Origin: Hybos culiciformis
Taxonomy: Eukaryota > Arthropoda > Insecta > Diptera > Hybotidae
NCBI GenBank assembly: GCA_964007475.1
Contig: OZ023273.1
Location: forward strand, 69,751,430 to 69,815,429
Length of the DNA: 64,000 nt
Reading direction: 5' to 3'
Shown: positions 53,501-63,973 of the stretch, piece after piece
Position numbering within the stretch: position 1 is the stretch's first letter
Layout: each line of letters opens with the position of its first letter
The notes under the pieces: generated by a model
The model's database searches: none
What the model was told of the DNA's origin: nothing
What the model saw: only the letters and a program-made list of their open reading frames with translations
Translations under genes and position numbers: made by a program

Positions 53501-55055
53501 TTAAGCAATCTCAGGGTATATATTATAAAAATAAGAAGTGCTTTCAAGAATACTTTAAGTTTTTTCTTTTACTCAAGCTAATTATTAAAAAAAAAAGTAG
53601 CAAACTTAATTTAATAAAGATCTCTAAAGGAATTGAAAAAGTTTTGAAAAATAAAAAAAATAAAAATTATTATTATTATTATTATTAATAATAATTTCTT
53701 TAATGAATGAAATATTATTTTTATAGTTGTAAGCAATTATGGCTTATTAATAAATTTAAGTCAAGATCATATTAAATAAAAGAATAATATTTTTTAATTA
53801 AATCTTATAGTTATTCTTCATATAAATATAAACAAATTTAATTATAAAAATCTACCCACTAAAATTTTGCTAATAAGGAAGATGCACATAATATAATTTC
53901 TCATTTTTAAGCGTTTCCTTTACAAATTTTTGTCAGACAAATAAGGTTGTAATTGAAAACGAATGCCGGTGTTGATGTAAATTATTTTTAACATACATTT
54001 ATAACATACATATGGATATTTTAAATTAAAATAAATACTATGTATTAATTTTAGTAAATTAACATAGATTCAAATGATGGTTAGTTTTTTTTTTATCAAT
54101 ATTAAAATGTGGTTTTAATTATATTATTCGTTCGAATATAATTGCAGAATTTTAATTTTATTGCGGATATATAAAATATGTAACACATTAAATAAGTTAA
54201 TAATTATAAATAATTTTTTTTCTTCTGAAAATAAGGAAAAAGAATAAAGAAATAAAAATTAAAACAAAACAACACTATTCAAACAAGAAGTCTTGAAAAT
54301 TGGATATTATATTATATTCAAATGTGTTAAGTGAATCATGCAAAAATTAAGGAAGTATTGTGTATCTAATTATTAGAATTTTGTGGACGAATAAATTAAT
54401 TTATAAATTCTCAAAAAAATATCCCCCAAAAATAGAAAATTGAGAGATTAATTCTCAAATTTGTTTAGAGTGCGACAAAAATGTAGAAACCCAAAAACTA
54501 TAATTTTAAAACACATTTGAAAATTTCCAATGTAAGCCCCGGATAATACTCTTAAAAGTTAAATTTTTTAACTTTTGATTCGTTTTTTTTATCGATGTAT
54601 ATATAAACATAAATCGTTTCAGGTTCTAATGGCTAAATGCCACAATAAAAAAAAGAAACAATACAATTTTAATTTAGAAAAAATTTAATTTCAGTTAAGA
54701 AATAAATCTATTAAATTTGGGCATATGAAAGTTAGTTCGTGCATAGTGCTCTTATAGATATATTAATTAGTTTTTATCTAAACAATGTCTAATTAGTTGT
54801 TCACACAAGGAATTTCACAAAATCATTAGCGCATGTATTTAATTATTAAAGTTATACTAATTTTAATGTGAATTTTATTTGTGATGAAATGAAATTAACA
54901 ATTTTTTTTTTTTTTTTTATAAATGCAATTATTCTCTTTATGTGTCTTTAATAGCTAAAGTATAGCGAGATTTTGAATAAATTTTATAATAGAACAGGAA
55001 TTTTTTGAAGCTTAATATAAATTCCCATGGTTTAAAAACATTACCGCGATTTTTC
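47555..55055. other. Intronic A/T-rich sequence
   Basis: No exon is supported. There is a 20-bp tandem duplication (ACGAAATGGTAATATTAATA) at 49358-49394, an ATT/AAT microsatellite that folds back on itself at 53665-53695, and a patch at 51535-51610 (CATTTTCGCAGTTCCCGGG) that may be an old repeat end. An 89-codon open frame at 52689 is lysine/isoleucine-rich and looks like chance. Confidence 0.5.
53665..53695. repeat. ATT/AAT microsatellite, self-complementary
   Basis: A run of ATT units switches directly to AATAATAATAA, so part of the run can pair with itself as a hairpin. Confidence 0.9.
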
Positions 55056-55279
55056 ACATATCGTCCCCTCAGATCAGAACTATTCTAAGTCCAAAATTTA
55101 AAATTTTACAGGAGAGCTATTTTAAGATTAAAAACTGTTTCTTTGTTTAAGAAAGTGATGAATGCCAAAAAGTTTATTCTACAATTATATCATTTTTCAA
55201 TCATTTTGAGAGGGGCAATGGGTGAAATACCCTGTTTCAGAACTATATAGAATAGTTCTGATCTGAGGAGACGATATGT
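55056..55279. mobile_element. Foldback MITE with 32-bp inverted ends
   Basis: Left arm 55056-55087 and right arm 55248-55279 are reverse complements with one mismatch. Read inward, both start ACATATCGTC and include CTCAGATCAGAACTATTCTA. The 224-bp element has no coding capacity. Its outer ten bases resemble those of the element at 7361-7600. No target duplication is clear. Confidence 0.85.
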
Positions 55280-55304
55280 ACTTACAGGAAATTCAAATGA
55301 GGAC

Positions 55305-55709
55305 AGAGCCCTCACTGTGAAAAATTGATCTTAGTTTTGCTTTGATTGTAGGGTTTGTAGTTGACTGAAGTGACTTTTGATAAGTTAGAGAATATAGACC
55401 TGGCTCCAGGGTGAGTGACCTAAATTGTTTTATATTTTGATTTTTTTTAAGTCGAATTGGCTGCAGGGCTAGTGATGTGGAACTTTGAATTTCTTTATTT
55501 TTCTAAACAATTTTTAATTAATTAATAAACATTTTTTTGAATGTTTTGATAAATTGCAGTTTCGCATTGAGAAATTCCGCTAGAGGTGTTTTTCACCCAA
55601 TTTTTCGTCACATTTTTCACGGCTGTTTATTTTCTGTAAAATAAAACAAAAAAAGAATTGCAAAATAAAAAAAGAAAAAAGTATTTTAAAATTTCACAGT
55701 GAGGGCTCT
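55305..55709. mobile_element. MITE with 18-bp perfect terminal inverted repeats
   Basis: It begins AGAGCCCTCACTGTGAAA and ends with the exact reverse complement, 405 bp later. The interior is less A/T-biased than its surroundings (CTGGCTCCAGGGTGAGTGAC) and non-coding. It starts only 25 bases after the preceding foldback element. Flanking duplications are not evident, so the superfamily is unknown. Confidence 0.8.
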
Positions 55710-56215
55710 TAAAGTAAGTCGCTTAAATTCGTTATTACTTTTGTTTAGAGATTAGACATTAGAGTTTAATATATGTTTATATTTTCTTCATTTTAGAATT
55801 AAACTTACATAATAATTTTTCTAAAAGATAAAGAAAAACGAATAAAATGAGTGAATATTTTTTTCAGAACGTGATTTTTGAATCAAATTAAAAAAACAAA
55901 ACAATTCGTACACTATTGTCTACAACTACATAATTATGTCTTTATTTGATTGACATACTTAATCTGGTATTTTATGCGCTTTTCATTATTTTTTTTAATC
56001 ATTTAATATTACTAAGCTACTTTTTAACGTTATAAGTAGAACAAAAACTTTTATAATATTCCACATATCTGATTTAAAGAATAGTGCTGAAGTTAAGCTC
56101 TTATATATGATAATTCATTATAGCAAAAATCCTTCAATCAATGATCATTGAATTGTTTCAAGCCCAGAAAGGCCTTATGAAAATTATTAACCAGACAATT
56201 CCTAAGATTTATTAA

Positions 56216-57072
56216 AGGCCGGTTTTCATGATCCAAGTACACTTTGTCCAAGTCGACTTCAACGTAGAGTTTGACGGTACGGATTATCTGTATCCGATAT
56301 CCGCGAATATCCGGACACATATCCTTAGAATAAGAAAAAATTCTAAGGAGGCTGAGAAAAAGAATTTTCCTTGCAAAAGAAAATTCTAATTTTTTTTTTT
56401 TAAATAAAACTATCATTAACCGAAGCTGAAAGGACGTTCTCTGTTTCGTCCCACTTTCGTGGTAAACTACGTACCCGGTTATCGGATTATTCCTTAAATT
56501 GTTTAGTTTTCCTAAAATATTTTTACATAAATCATAAAAAATTAATAAAATTGTTGAAGTGTAATATTTTATTATCTACATATATTCTATTTTATTTAAT
56601 TATTTTAAAATATCCGTATCCGCAGAATGAAAACCGGTATTCGCGGATACTGAATTACCGGATATTTTGCAAACTCTACTTGGACGCTCTTTTTGATCGT
56701 GTAAACAGGGTGTCAAAGTCAACTTGGACAAAGTAGCCACATCAAAGTTGAGTTGGGCACTGCTCTACTTACTTTGATCAAAGTAGTGTATTTGTAAAAA
56801 AAAAATAAAAAAAAAATTTTATTCTGACAATTTTTTTTAATTATTTAAAATTTTAATTTAAAATGATAAAAAAATTAGTAAAAAATTAATTAATAAAAGA
56901 AAAAGAAAGTGGACTGATCGGGAAAACGTCCAGTTCACGGAACTGTATGAAGCAAATGTTTTCTATTCATCAAAGTAACTTCAAAGTAAAAAGTTGGTTC
57001 AAAGTAACTTGGTCCAAGTGACTTTGATCAAAGAAACTTGGACAAAGTGTACTTGAATCATTAAAACCGGCC
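56216..57072. mobile_element. Large foldback element, TTAA-flanked, with nested inverted repeat
   Basis: The outer inverted repeats of about 38 bp start GGCCGGTTTT and continue through CAAGTACACTTTGTCCAAG. TTAA borders both ends (56212-56215 and 57073-57076), with one extra A at the left, which suggests a piggyBac-like insertion. The right third is built from many AAGT/CAAAGT/TTGGAC motifs in both orientations. A second inverted repeat sits inside, GTAGAGTTTG at 56264-56273 and its complement at 56670-56679, enclosing TATCCG/CGGATA-rich sequence. It looks like one element inserted in, or fused with, another. No transposase is encoded. Confidence 0.75.
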
Positions 57073-58081
57073 TTAAGTCAATTTAAAATTTTATTATTCA
57101 TAGACAAGTAACTATTCATACAGTTTTCTCAAAAATATCAAAAATAAATATGTACCTATATTTTCTTAAGAACAGAAATGTATTGAAAAAGAAGTCTTGT
57201 ATTATTGTAGTAATGAGAATAATTATTATAATTTTTTTTTTAATTCAGATATTTATTCACAGAAATCGATTTAATAAAATTAATTTATATTCAACATTTC
57301 CATCCGTCTAAATAAATATTATTATTATATAAATTCTACTTTTAATTAGATACTAAAATTGATTGAGAAATGAAAAAAATAATAAAATAAAATTAACATT
57401 GAAACAAATAAAAAAAAAAAAAAGGAAATCATAAAAATGTCAATAACCGTATAACAGAAATAACAATGCTAGTCACAGTTAGACGTTTTATGTATATAAT
57501 AATATCGATCGATGTTGTAATAATAATTTTATGGTATTTTGCAATTTTTTTAAAAACACAATAAACAAGACTTACTATATACGTATGTATATAATTTATG
57601 TAACAAGATTTATACTATAAAACATGGACAATTGAACCAATAAACCTTTTATTTATTTTTTTTTTTTTTTTTCATTAAACATTATTATGTTAATTAAAAT
57701 TTGAATAAATTTATTTTTTTATTTTTTATTGTATCCAATAATAAAATAAAATGCAGTTAATCTATTTGAGAAATAAATTCTTTAATAAAATTGTTAATAG
57801 AATGATTACTTTATAAAGTTATTTTTGATTTATAATATTAATTTATGGTAGAAATAAATTGATTAAACTATTAATTGTATACATAATAAATTAAAAAGTC
57901 TGTAGTCTGTACTTTAATAGAAGTTTATACCTAGTTGTATGATGACATTTTGAATGAATACATATTTGCAATTTTGAATGTATGTTTGACGTCAGTTTAG
58001 TCAGTTAAAATCCAAAAATGTCGGAAAATATGAAAATATGATAACTTTTCGGATTCTGTAAAAAAGTCCAGGGATTATTAA

Positions 58082-58358
58082 CACGTTGACGGACAGTAGA
58101 AACAAGTGAAATTCGAAAATTGACACTATATGTTTTTGTAAAAACGTAAATGACAGGTTTAATGGTGTTAACCTTGCATACTAAATTTTTTTTCGAAAAC
58201 ATGACACTAGGCTTCTACTTGTACGCTGGTAAATGCACATTTGTGCTGCTACAGCCGCAGTGTCTAAAAACGACCGTTTCGTATTGGACGGCTATTGCCG
58301 TCATGTCACATAGTGAACTTGAACTTGACGGCTATAGACGCAACTGTCCGTCAACGTG
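58082..58358. mobile_element. piggyBac-like MITE with TTAA duplications
   Basis: A 277-bp element is bounded by perfect TTAA duplications (58078-58081 and 58359-58362). Its terminal inverted repeats are CACGTTGACGGACAGT and the exact complement. TTAA specificity is the hallmark of piggyBac-superfamily insertion. The interior is non-coding and G+C-richer than the intron, with short GACGGCTAT repeats near 58298 and 58326. It lies 341 bases upstream of coding exon 2. Confidence 0.9.
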
Positions 58359-58703
58359 TTAAAATCTTATATGAAAATCTTTTATTTTTTTTTTAATTTT
58401 GACTCTTCAATATATCTGGATTTTCAAATTTCTAATTTTTTTTATCAAAAACTTGATTTTAACAAAATATTGAATTTAAAACTTTGACTTTAAAATCATT
58501 ATTTTGAAACATTTTCTTTTTTTTGAATAAATAGTTATGTACAACAGTGCATATCTATAATTCTATACATATTAATTTTATACGTAAATATTTTGAACTT
58601 TTTTCTTTGCATTTTATATTTATGTTTTCTTTAAATTATGTTTAGATTTATATAGTTATATTGTTAATAAATTAATCTTTTTTTTTTTTCTTTTTTTTTT
58701 CAG

Positions 58704-58832
58704 AAATTAGTACGAGTAAAAGTAATATTAATGAAGATTTTGTGAGGCCAGCAAAAGTCCATCATTTACCACTGCACACAGATGATTTACTTTATGAATC
58801 AAAAAGAAATAATAAAACAATAAAGGATGAAG
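58704..58832 (+). CDS. ADAM/ADAMTS-like metalloprotease, coding exon 2
   Basis: This exon supplies the rest of codon 101 through the first base of codon 144. It follows a very long pyrimidine tract ending in CAG and ends at a GTAAAT donor (58833-58838). In the frame set by exon 1 it reads EISTSKSNINEDFVRPAKVH, then HLPLHTDDLLYESKRNNKTI and KDEG, with no stop. The segment is polar and links the N-terminal hydrophobic anchor to the propeptide core. Phase is 1 at both ends, so skipping it would keep the frame. It has no diagnostic motif of its own; its assignment rests on frame continuity and perfect splice boundaries. Confidence 0.85.
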
Positions 58833-60149
58833 GTAAATTTCAAAAAATTTACATAATAAGTGTGATAATTGATTTAGAATTGATGAGTATAATAGTTATA
58901 TACTTCCAAAACAGTTTTAAGTTCCGATTTGAAATGGAACTCACTACTGGTAAAAAAAAACGGCTTAAGTATACCGTATGTATACTATTGTACTTCATGT
59001 TCAAACACCTCTAACTTGTAACTGTATTTATATAACTACAGCTGAATAGCTTACAGAAAATATTTTTCTTTATCATATTCATTTCAATACATTATTTATT
59101 TACATTGTATATATTGTACATGAAACAGTCATGCACATAAAAATTGCATAATTATCCATTCAATAATATCCTGTACATATGAAAAGATTTTTTTAATGCA
59201 AGTAATATTTTGTTTTACGCATTTTATACTTTATTAAGGAAATATGATATTCATATAGTAAAAAAAAAAAAAAAAATTCTAGTTATTATTGCTTTCAAAC
59301 AAAAAAAAAATAATGAAGACAAATAAAAAAATTTAATCATTTAAATTTAAATATTTAAAAAAAATAATATAGATTTTATTAGTACTATTGGTTGGTATTG
59401 GTATAAGAAAAGAGCTTAGATTACAAATAAAAAACATGTAAAGTGAGTGTGACTGTGAGTAATAATAAAATATGAAATTAAAAATTATATTTAATAGCTA
59501 CACATTGTAATAAAAATTATTTTTATGAACATTTTTTTTAACATCATATTTGTATTTTTCTGTGTTTCTGCCTTAGGCAGCATGAATTTTTTTATTTATT
59601 ATACATACTGTGATCATAAATTCATTTTTATTTTTCTTATAACAACGTAACAGGTTAATTTAATGAAAATTACCTTAAAAACCCTTAACTATAATCATAA
59701 GAAAAATATTTAAAATTTGGATCTGAAAAGTTTTAAACAAAAATTTAGAACCACTTTACAATTTTATTTTTATTTTTTTTGATTAAATGCCAAGTTATTA
59801 ATTTTTGATTATTTGTCGACACTTAATCTGACAGAAATATAAAATACATCCTATAATTACATACAGGCTGCTGTATTTCGAATTCAATGAATTGGACTAA
59901 TTATTCGAAAATGAATTGTGGTAAACACATTTTTTTTTTCTTAAGGTTCACTGAAAGTAAAAATAGGGATCAGAAATTGGTAAGAAATATACCAAAATCA
60001 ACATCTCAATTCAATCAATTAGATCAATTAAATCAATTAGATCAATTCAATAGATCAATTCAATCAATTTAGTTAAAAAACCATTATTTTTAACTTATTT
60101 AAATAAATTTAAAGATGATAATAAGTACATTATATAATACTAATTTCAG
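58833..60149 (+). other. Intron 2
   Basis: GT-AG intron of 1,317 bp, phase 1. It contains A/T-rich sequence and, at 60007-60070, a CAATTAGAT-type minisatellite that yields a spurious Gln/Asn-rich open frame. Confidence 0.85.
60007..60070. repeat. Short minisatellite, 9-bp unit
   Basis: CAATTAGAT and the variant CAATTAAAT repeat in tandem, flanked by CAATTCAAT variants. It lies 80 bases before the acceptor of coding exon 3. Confidence 0.8.
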
Positions 60150-60301
60150 ATTACTATCAAGGCTATAGAATAACAGGAAATTATAGAAGTAAATCATATA
60201 AGATATGGGATCCACATCCGGAATACACTTTGAATGCATTCGGTCATTACATGCACTTAGTTTTATATCAAGATACATCATTTGTTTCAAAAACATTGAA
60301 G
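60150..60301 (+). CDS. ADAM/ADAMTS-like metalloprotease, coding exon 3 (propeptide)
   Basis: Acceptor TTTCAG at 60144-60149, donor AAG|GTAAAA at 60302; phase 1 in, phase 0 out. It encodes residues 144-194: YYQGYRITGNYRSKSYKIWD followed by PHPEYTLNAFGHYMHLVLYQ and DTSFVSKTLK. The pattern of an aromatic-Gly pair, then a His/Leu-rich strand, then D-x-x-F-(V/L)-(S/A) and a Lys-Val turn is typical of the M12B propeptide, which keeps ADAM and ADAMTS zinc proteases inactive until furin-type cleavage in the secretory pathway. The cysteine switch, cleavage site and HExxHxxGxxH zinc site are not in the window. The family call is from recall of the propeptide pattern; ADAMTS seems likelier than ADAM. 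Confidence 0.85.
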
Positions 60302-60984
60302 GTAAAATTTTTTTGTATTAAATTTGCGTACATAACTTAGTTACTTTCCTTTTAACTTAAAATTTATAACAAAATTAACAAAATATATAATATACAAGCC
60401 GCTTGACTTTGGAGACTACTCTTTGGCTGAGAACGTCAATTTCAAGAGTATTTCAATAGGTAGTTGTTGAACGTTATAGTAAACCTTTTGAAGTCAAAAC
60501 TTTATAGTAAACCAGAATAACTATAATAAAAACAACTCAATTACATATTTCCAATAAAAAATTATTTATATACATACCCAGGTATATTTTATTTTGTACT
60601 CTTGCATTTTTTTGATTACACTACATTTTTTTTGCTTACATCTTACATAAAAAAAAATAAATTTTTGAATTCATATAAATTTGTAAAAATATACATACAT
60701 ATATTGTATATTAATTTTTTAAACAAAATAATATAAATAAAATTCAATATCCATTAAAAATACTGATCCAAAATCATATTAGCATTAAGAACTTAAAATT
60801 ATATATGGGTCATTTTCTCTAAACGGCGATTTTCTATGTCCATCAAAAATAACACATGTAAGCTTGCATTAAAATTAAACGAATGCAACAATATTTCAAT
60901 TACATGTCATTTTGTCTAGATCACTCGAAAAAAATTAATTTTTATAAATATGGACCACTTAGAATTTATTATTTATCTAAGAAA

Positions 60985-61825
60985 TGTCATTCCCCTGTGT
61001 ATCCCTAGCTCAAAAACTACACAAACTAGCCTCTAAAAGTGAAGTTAAAAACAATATATTTTGGATACCTGGGATTGAAATTATCATATAAACCTAAAAA
61101 ATTAACATTGATGAAATACCATCATTTCTTTTCTCCTTAGATAACATTTAAAGTTGTCCCTTGGTTTTCTTGTCATTCCCCTGTCGTAAAGAAAAACTTA
61201 TTATATTATATATCTGGCAACACTTATATTAGCTAGTATTACCACCTGATGATTACTTGTGTTACCAGAGACCCTATCTTGAATTGTTTTGTTTTCAGAA
61301 ACAACTATGGACCTGTAAAATTTGTGATCTCTTCTTGTATATTGGTAAGTATTTTAATTTACTGTCATTACCCTGTGTCTCTTTTTGGCCTTAATATTGT
61401 AACAAATCATAAACTCAAGATTAAATATTGTTTTAATTGCGTTTCCAAGGTAACTTTAAAATTAGATCATTTTGGTAAGTATGTGGTTTTGGTAGTAGAC
61501 AAGGAAACCTTACCTTTTGTCATTCCCCTGTCGGTCATTCCATTGTCTCAGGTAGGGCAGGGGAATGACATGATATGACAGGGGAATGACATGCTATGAC
61601 AGGGGAATGACATGCTATGGCAGGGGAATGACAGGGATCATTGAGTTTCACAATCTGTGAATATTTAACAGGGCTACAGTTTGGGGAATTTTTTTTTTTA
61701 AAACTGAGAAAATTTTTCAACTTCCGGGGGCAAAAAAAAAGTTAAAGAAACGTATGGATAATATGTGATTGTCATTCCCCTGTCTCTTGTTGTCATTCCC
61801 CTGTCTCTTATTGTCATTCCCCTGT
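60985..61825. repeat. Cluster of twelve GTCATTCCCCTGTC motifs in two orientations
   Basis: TGTCATTCCCCTGT or a close variant occurs on the + strand at 60985, 61171, 61363 (variant), 61518, 61533 (degenerate), 61770, 61791 and 61812, and on the minus strand at 61557, 61578, 61599 and 61620. The last three + copies and the four minus copies are true tandem arrays with an exact 21-bp period. The two arrays face each other around about 140 bp and, with AGGTAG/CTACCT borders (61551 and 61824-61829), could fold into a long hairpin. Scattered copies further left are 155-192 bp apart. The element is not coding and I cannot assign it to a family. Confidence 0.9.
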
Positions 61826-61834
61826 CTACCTTAA

Positions 61835-63973
61835 ATTTTAAATTTAATTTTTCTTGAAACCGTTTTTGCTGACTGTATTTTATTGCTTAGAAATACTGTA
61901 TGAATGCAATAAAATTAATTAAAAAAAAAAAAAAAATTGTGCAGTTTATAGAAATTTACCCATATAGGAAAATAGTAGGAGCGATATGCTTATGCTTCTA
62001 TAAAGAAAATTAACAAAATATTAATTAAAAATTATTGAAAACTATTTCTATGTGTAAAATATTCTATAATTGGTTGACATGATTCAGTAAAATTTTATTA
62101 CAAGCAATTACTTGTAAAATTAAAAGTCTATTAATAAAAATTTCTCCTGTTTGTTATAGAATTACTAGAATTTTTTTTTTTTCGAAACCTTACCTAGATC
62201 GATAAAATAATTTTGAGACTATTCATCATTATATAATTTGTTTTATCATAAAATAGTTTTAATACTTTATTCAGCATCCGAAGTGTCATCTTAAGTCTAA
62301 AAAGAATTCTTTTACAGACTCTATCTAATCAAAATATTAAAACTTTATTCATCATTTTAAGTGTCATTTATAAGTCTCCAAAAGTTTCGAAAACAGTAGC
62401 CGAGAAATAACACTTTTTTGTTTAATTTTAATAAAGTTTTGTTTGCTTGTTCGGATCAATTAAATTAATTTGGTTAATAAAATATTAAATTTTCGTTATT
62501 TACTTACATATTATATGTAGAGAAAAAAACAACAAAAAAAAAAATTATATTTAAATAAAAATACAAAATTTAAAAACTTCCCTCAAGCAACATATACGAA
62601 AATTCGTTGACCCAATTTTTAATTTTTTTTTTTGTTTTCTTTTAAGTGCAATATTCTTGTAAAAACATTAAAAGAAAAAGAAAAACGCATGTCTACACTT
62701 GAAATTAATTTAACGAAATATTTATTACAATTTTGTAAAAGTGCCAACATTTTTATTAACCAGAAGAAAAATAAATGCAAAAAATATTAGGCTTTTCAAA
62801 ATTCCAAATACATTTTTTTTTTATATAAAGTAAAAATAAAAAAGCACTGAAAAATTTTAAAGAATAAAATTCGAAAATTGAGTCTGTCAAAAATGTCACA
62901 TATTATTCTAGTTGGTACAAAATAAAAACTTTGAAAAGCTAAAAAGTTTGCATATAAAAAAATACATGCATAATCCTGTTTATGAGATTCTTCAGTACTA
63001 TACCAATTAACTATATTAATTTTTCCATTTTTCTCAGTTTCTTTTTGTTAAAAAAAAAAATTTATATTAAAAACATATTTTATATTGTAAAATTGTAAAA
63101 AAAAAAAAACATATGTATTACTTACAAGAACATAGCTTGACTTTTTCCTCCAACAAAACTGATTACTATGTGAAAAACGTGTGTACGCAAAATAATTATT
63201 ATTCTCAACATTAAAACTTATATATTTAAAGCTTGAACAAAAAAATATTTAAAATATTGTTATTTGATTTTATTTTTCTCGCGTAATATTATGTATATAA
63301 CTTTGCAATCATTTTGTTTTATCAACCAATATAATAAGTGTACACAAAGTTTAACATATTGAACTTCATCCGAATATAGAAATTACATAGTCATTCATTC
63401 TCATAGTCCAGTGCGATTATGAGTAAAGGAGGATCGGCCTGTATATAGCATTTTAATCTGAATTAAAACTTTGGGTAATATTTATAATTTTGTTAGTTTA
63501 TGTGTTTTTAATTCCTCAGTACTTTTTTGCATACATTTTAAGCATATTCAGAATTCATGATAAAGTTATGATGAATTTTTTAAAAGCATTAAAATTGCAA
63601 ATTTGATGATTGTACGATTACTTCGACGGCGCAATCAGATATGGATTCTTCGACAAGTTCTATTCTACACGAATGCCTAATTAATTGATTGTAATTAATT
63701 GGAAATTTCGATAATGTTATAGTTATTTACATTATGATTTTTCAAGCACATTGATCACATATCAAACTGGTTTATATCTCAAAAATATTTTCTACAACAA
63801 ATTTTTATTCAATATTCTTTTTATATACTTTTCCGGTTGTTCATTAAAAATTTCTGAAAGCTCAATGATTAATTTTGTTATCATAATTTACAAAATTTTA
63901 TTCAAAAAAAAAAAAAAAAAAAAACAAAATTAAAATCTCTTTTTTTGTATTTATTAATTTTTGGCTAAAACAG
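61835..63973. other. Intronic A/T-rich sequence
   Basis: No gene or repeat is recognised besides homopolymers. The final bases (AATTTTTGGCTAAAACAG) form the acceptor for coding exon 4. Confidence 0.55.

Larger units (their letters stand above)
28442..58703 (+). other. Intron 1 of the metalloprotease-like gene, about 30 kb
   Basis: The intron runs from a GTAAGT donor to a 30-base poly-pyrimidine acceptor (TTTCTTTTTTTTTTTCAG, ending at 58703). Phase is 1 on both sides, and joining the exons keeps the frame open. It contains a probable nested minus-strand exon, a Helitron, several MITEs and an exon-like island described separately. The great length leaves room for regulatory elements, but I cannot identify any by sequence alone. 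Confidence 0.8.
60302..63973 (+). other. Intron 3
   Basis: GT-AG intron of 3,672 bp, phase 0. It carries the GTCATTCCCCTGTC motif cluster (60985-61825). Past 61835 it is ordinary A/T sequence, apart from a small G+C patch at 63600-63680 that is open in two frames but lacks splice sites. Confidence 0.8.

Noticed and set aside
56138..56416. 92-codon minus-strand open frame
   Set aside because: It spans the end of the large foldback element; the sequence is explained by the inverted repeats.
58005..58362. Short open frames around 58150
   Set aside because: They lie within the piggyBac-like MITE and its flanks.
59887..60072. Gln/Asn-rich open frame SQFNQLDQLNQLDQ
   Set aside because: It is the translation of the intronic 9-bp minisatellite.
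61249..61578. 109-codon open frame on the + strand
   Set aside because: It lies in intron 3 and runs into the GTCATTCCCCTGTC repeats; no motif, no splice context and composition close to random.
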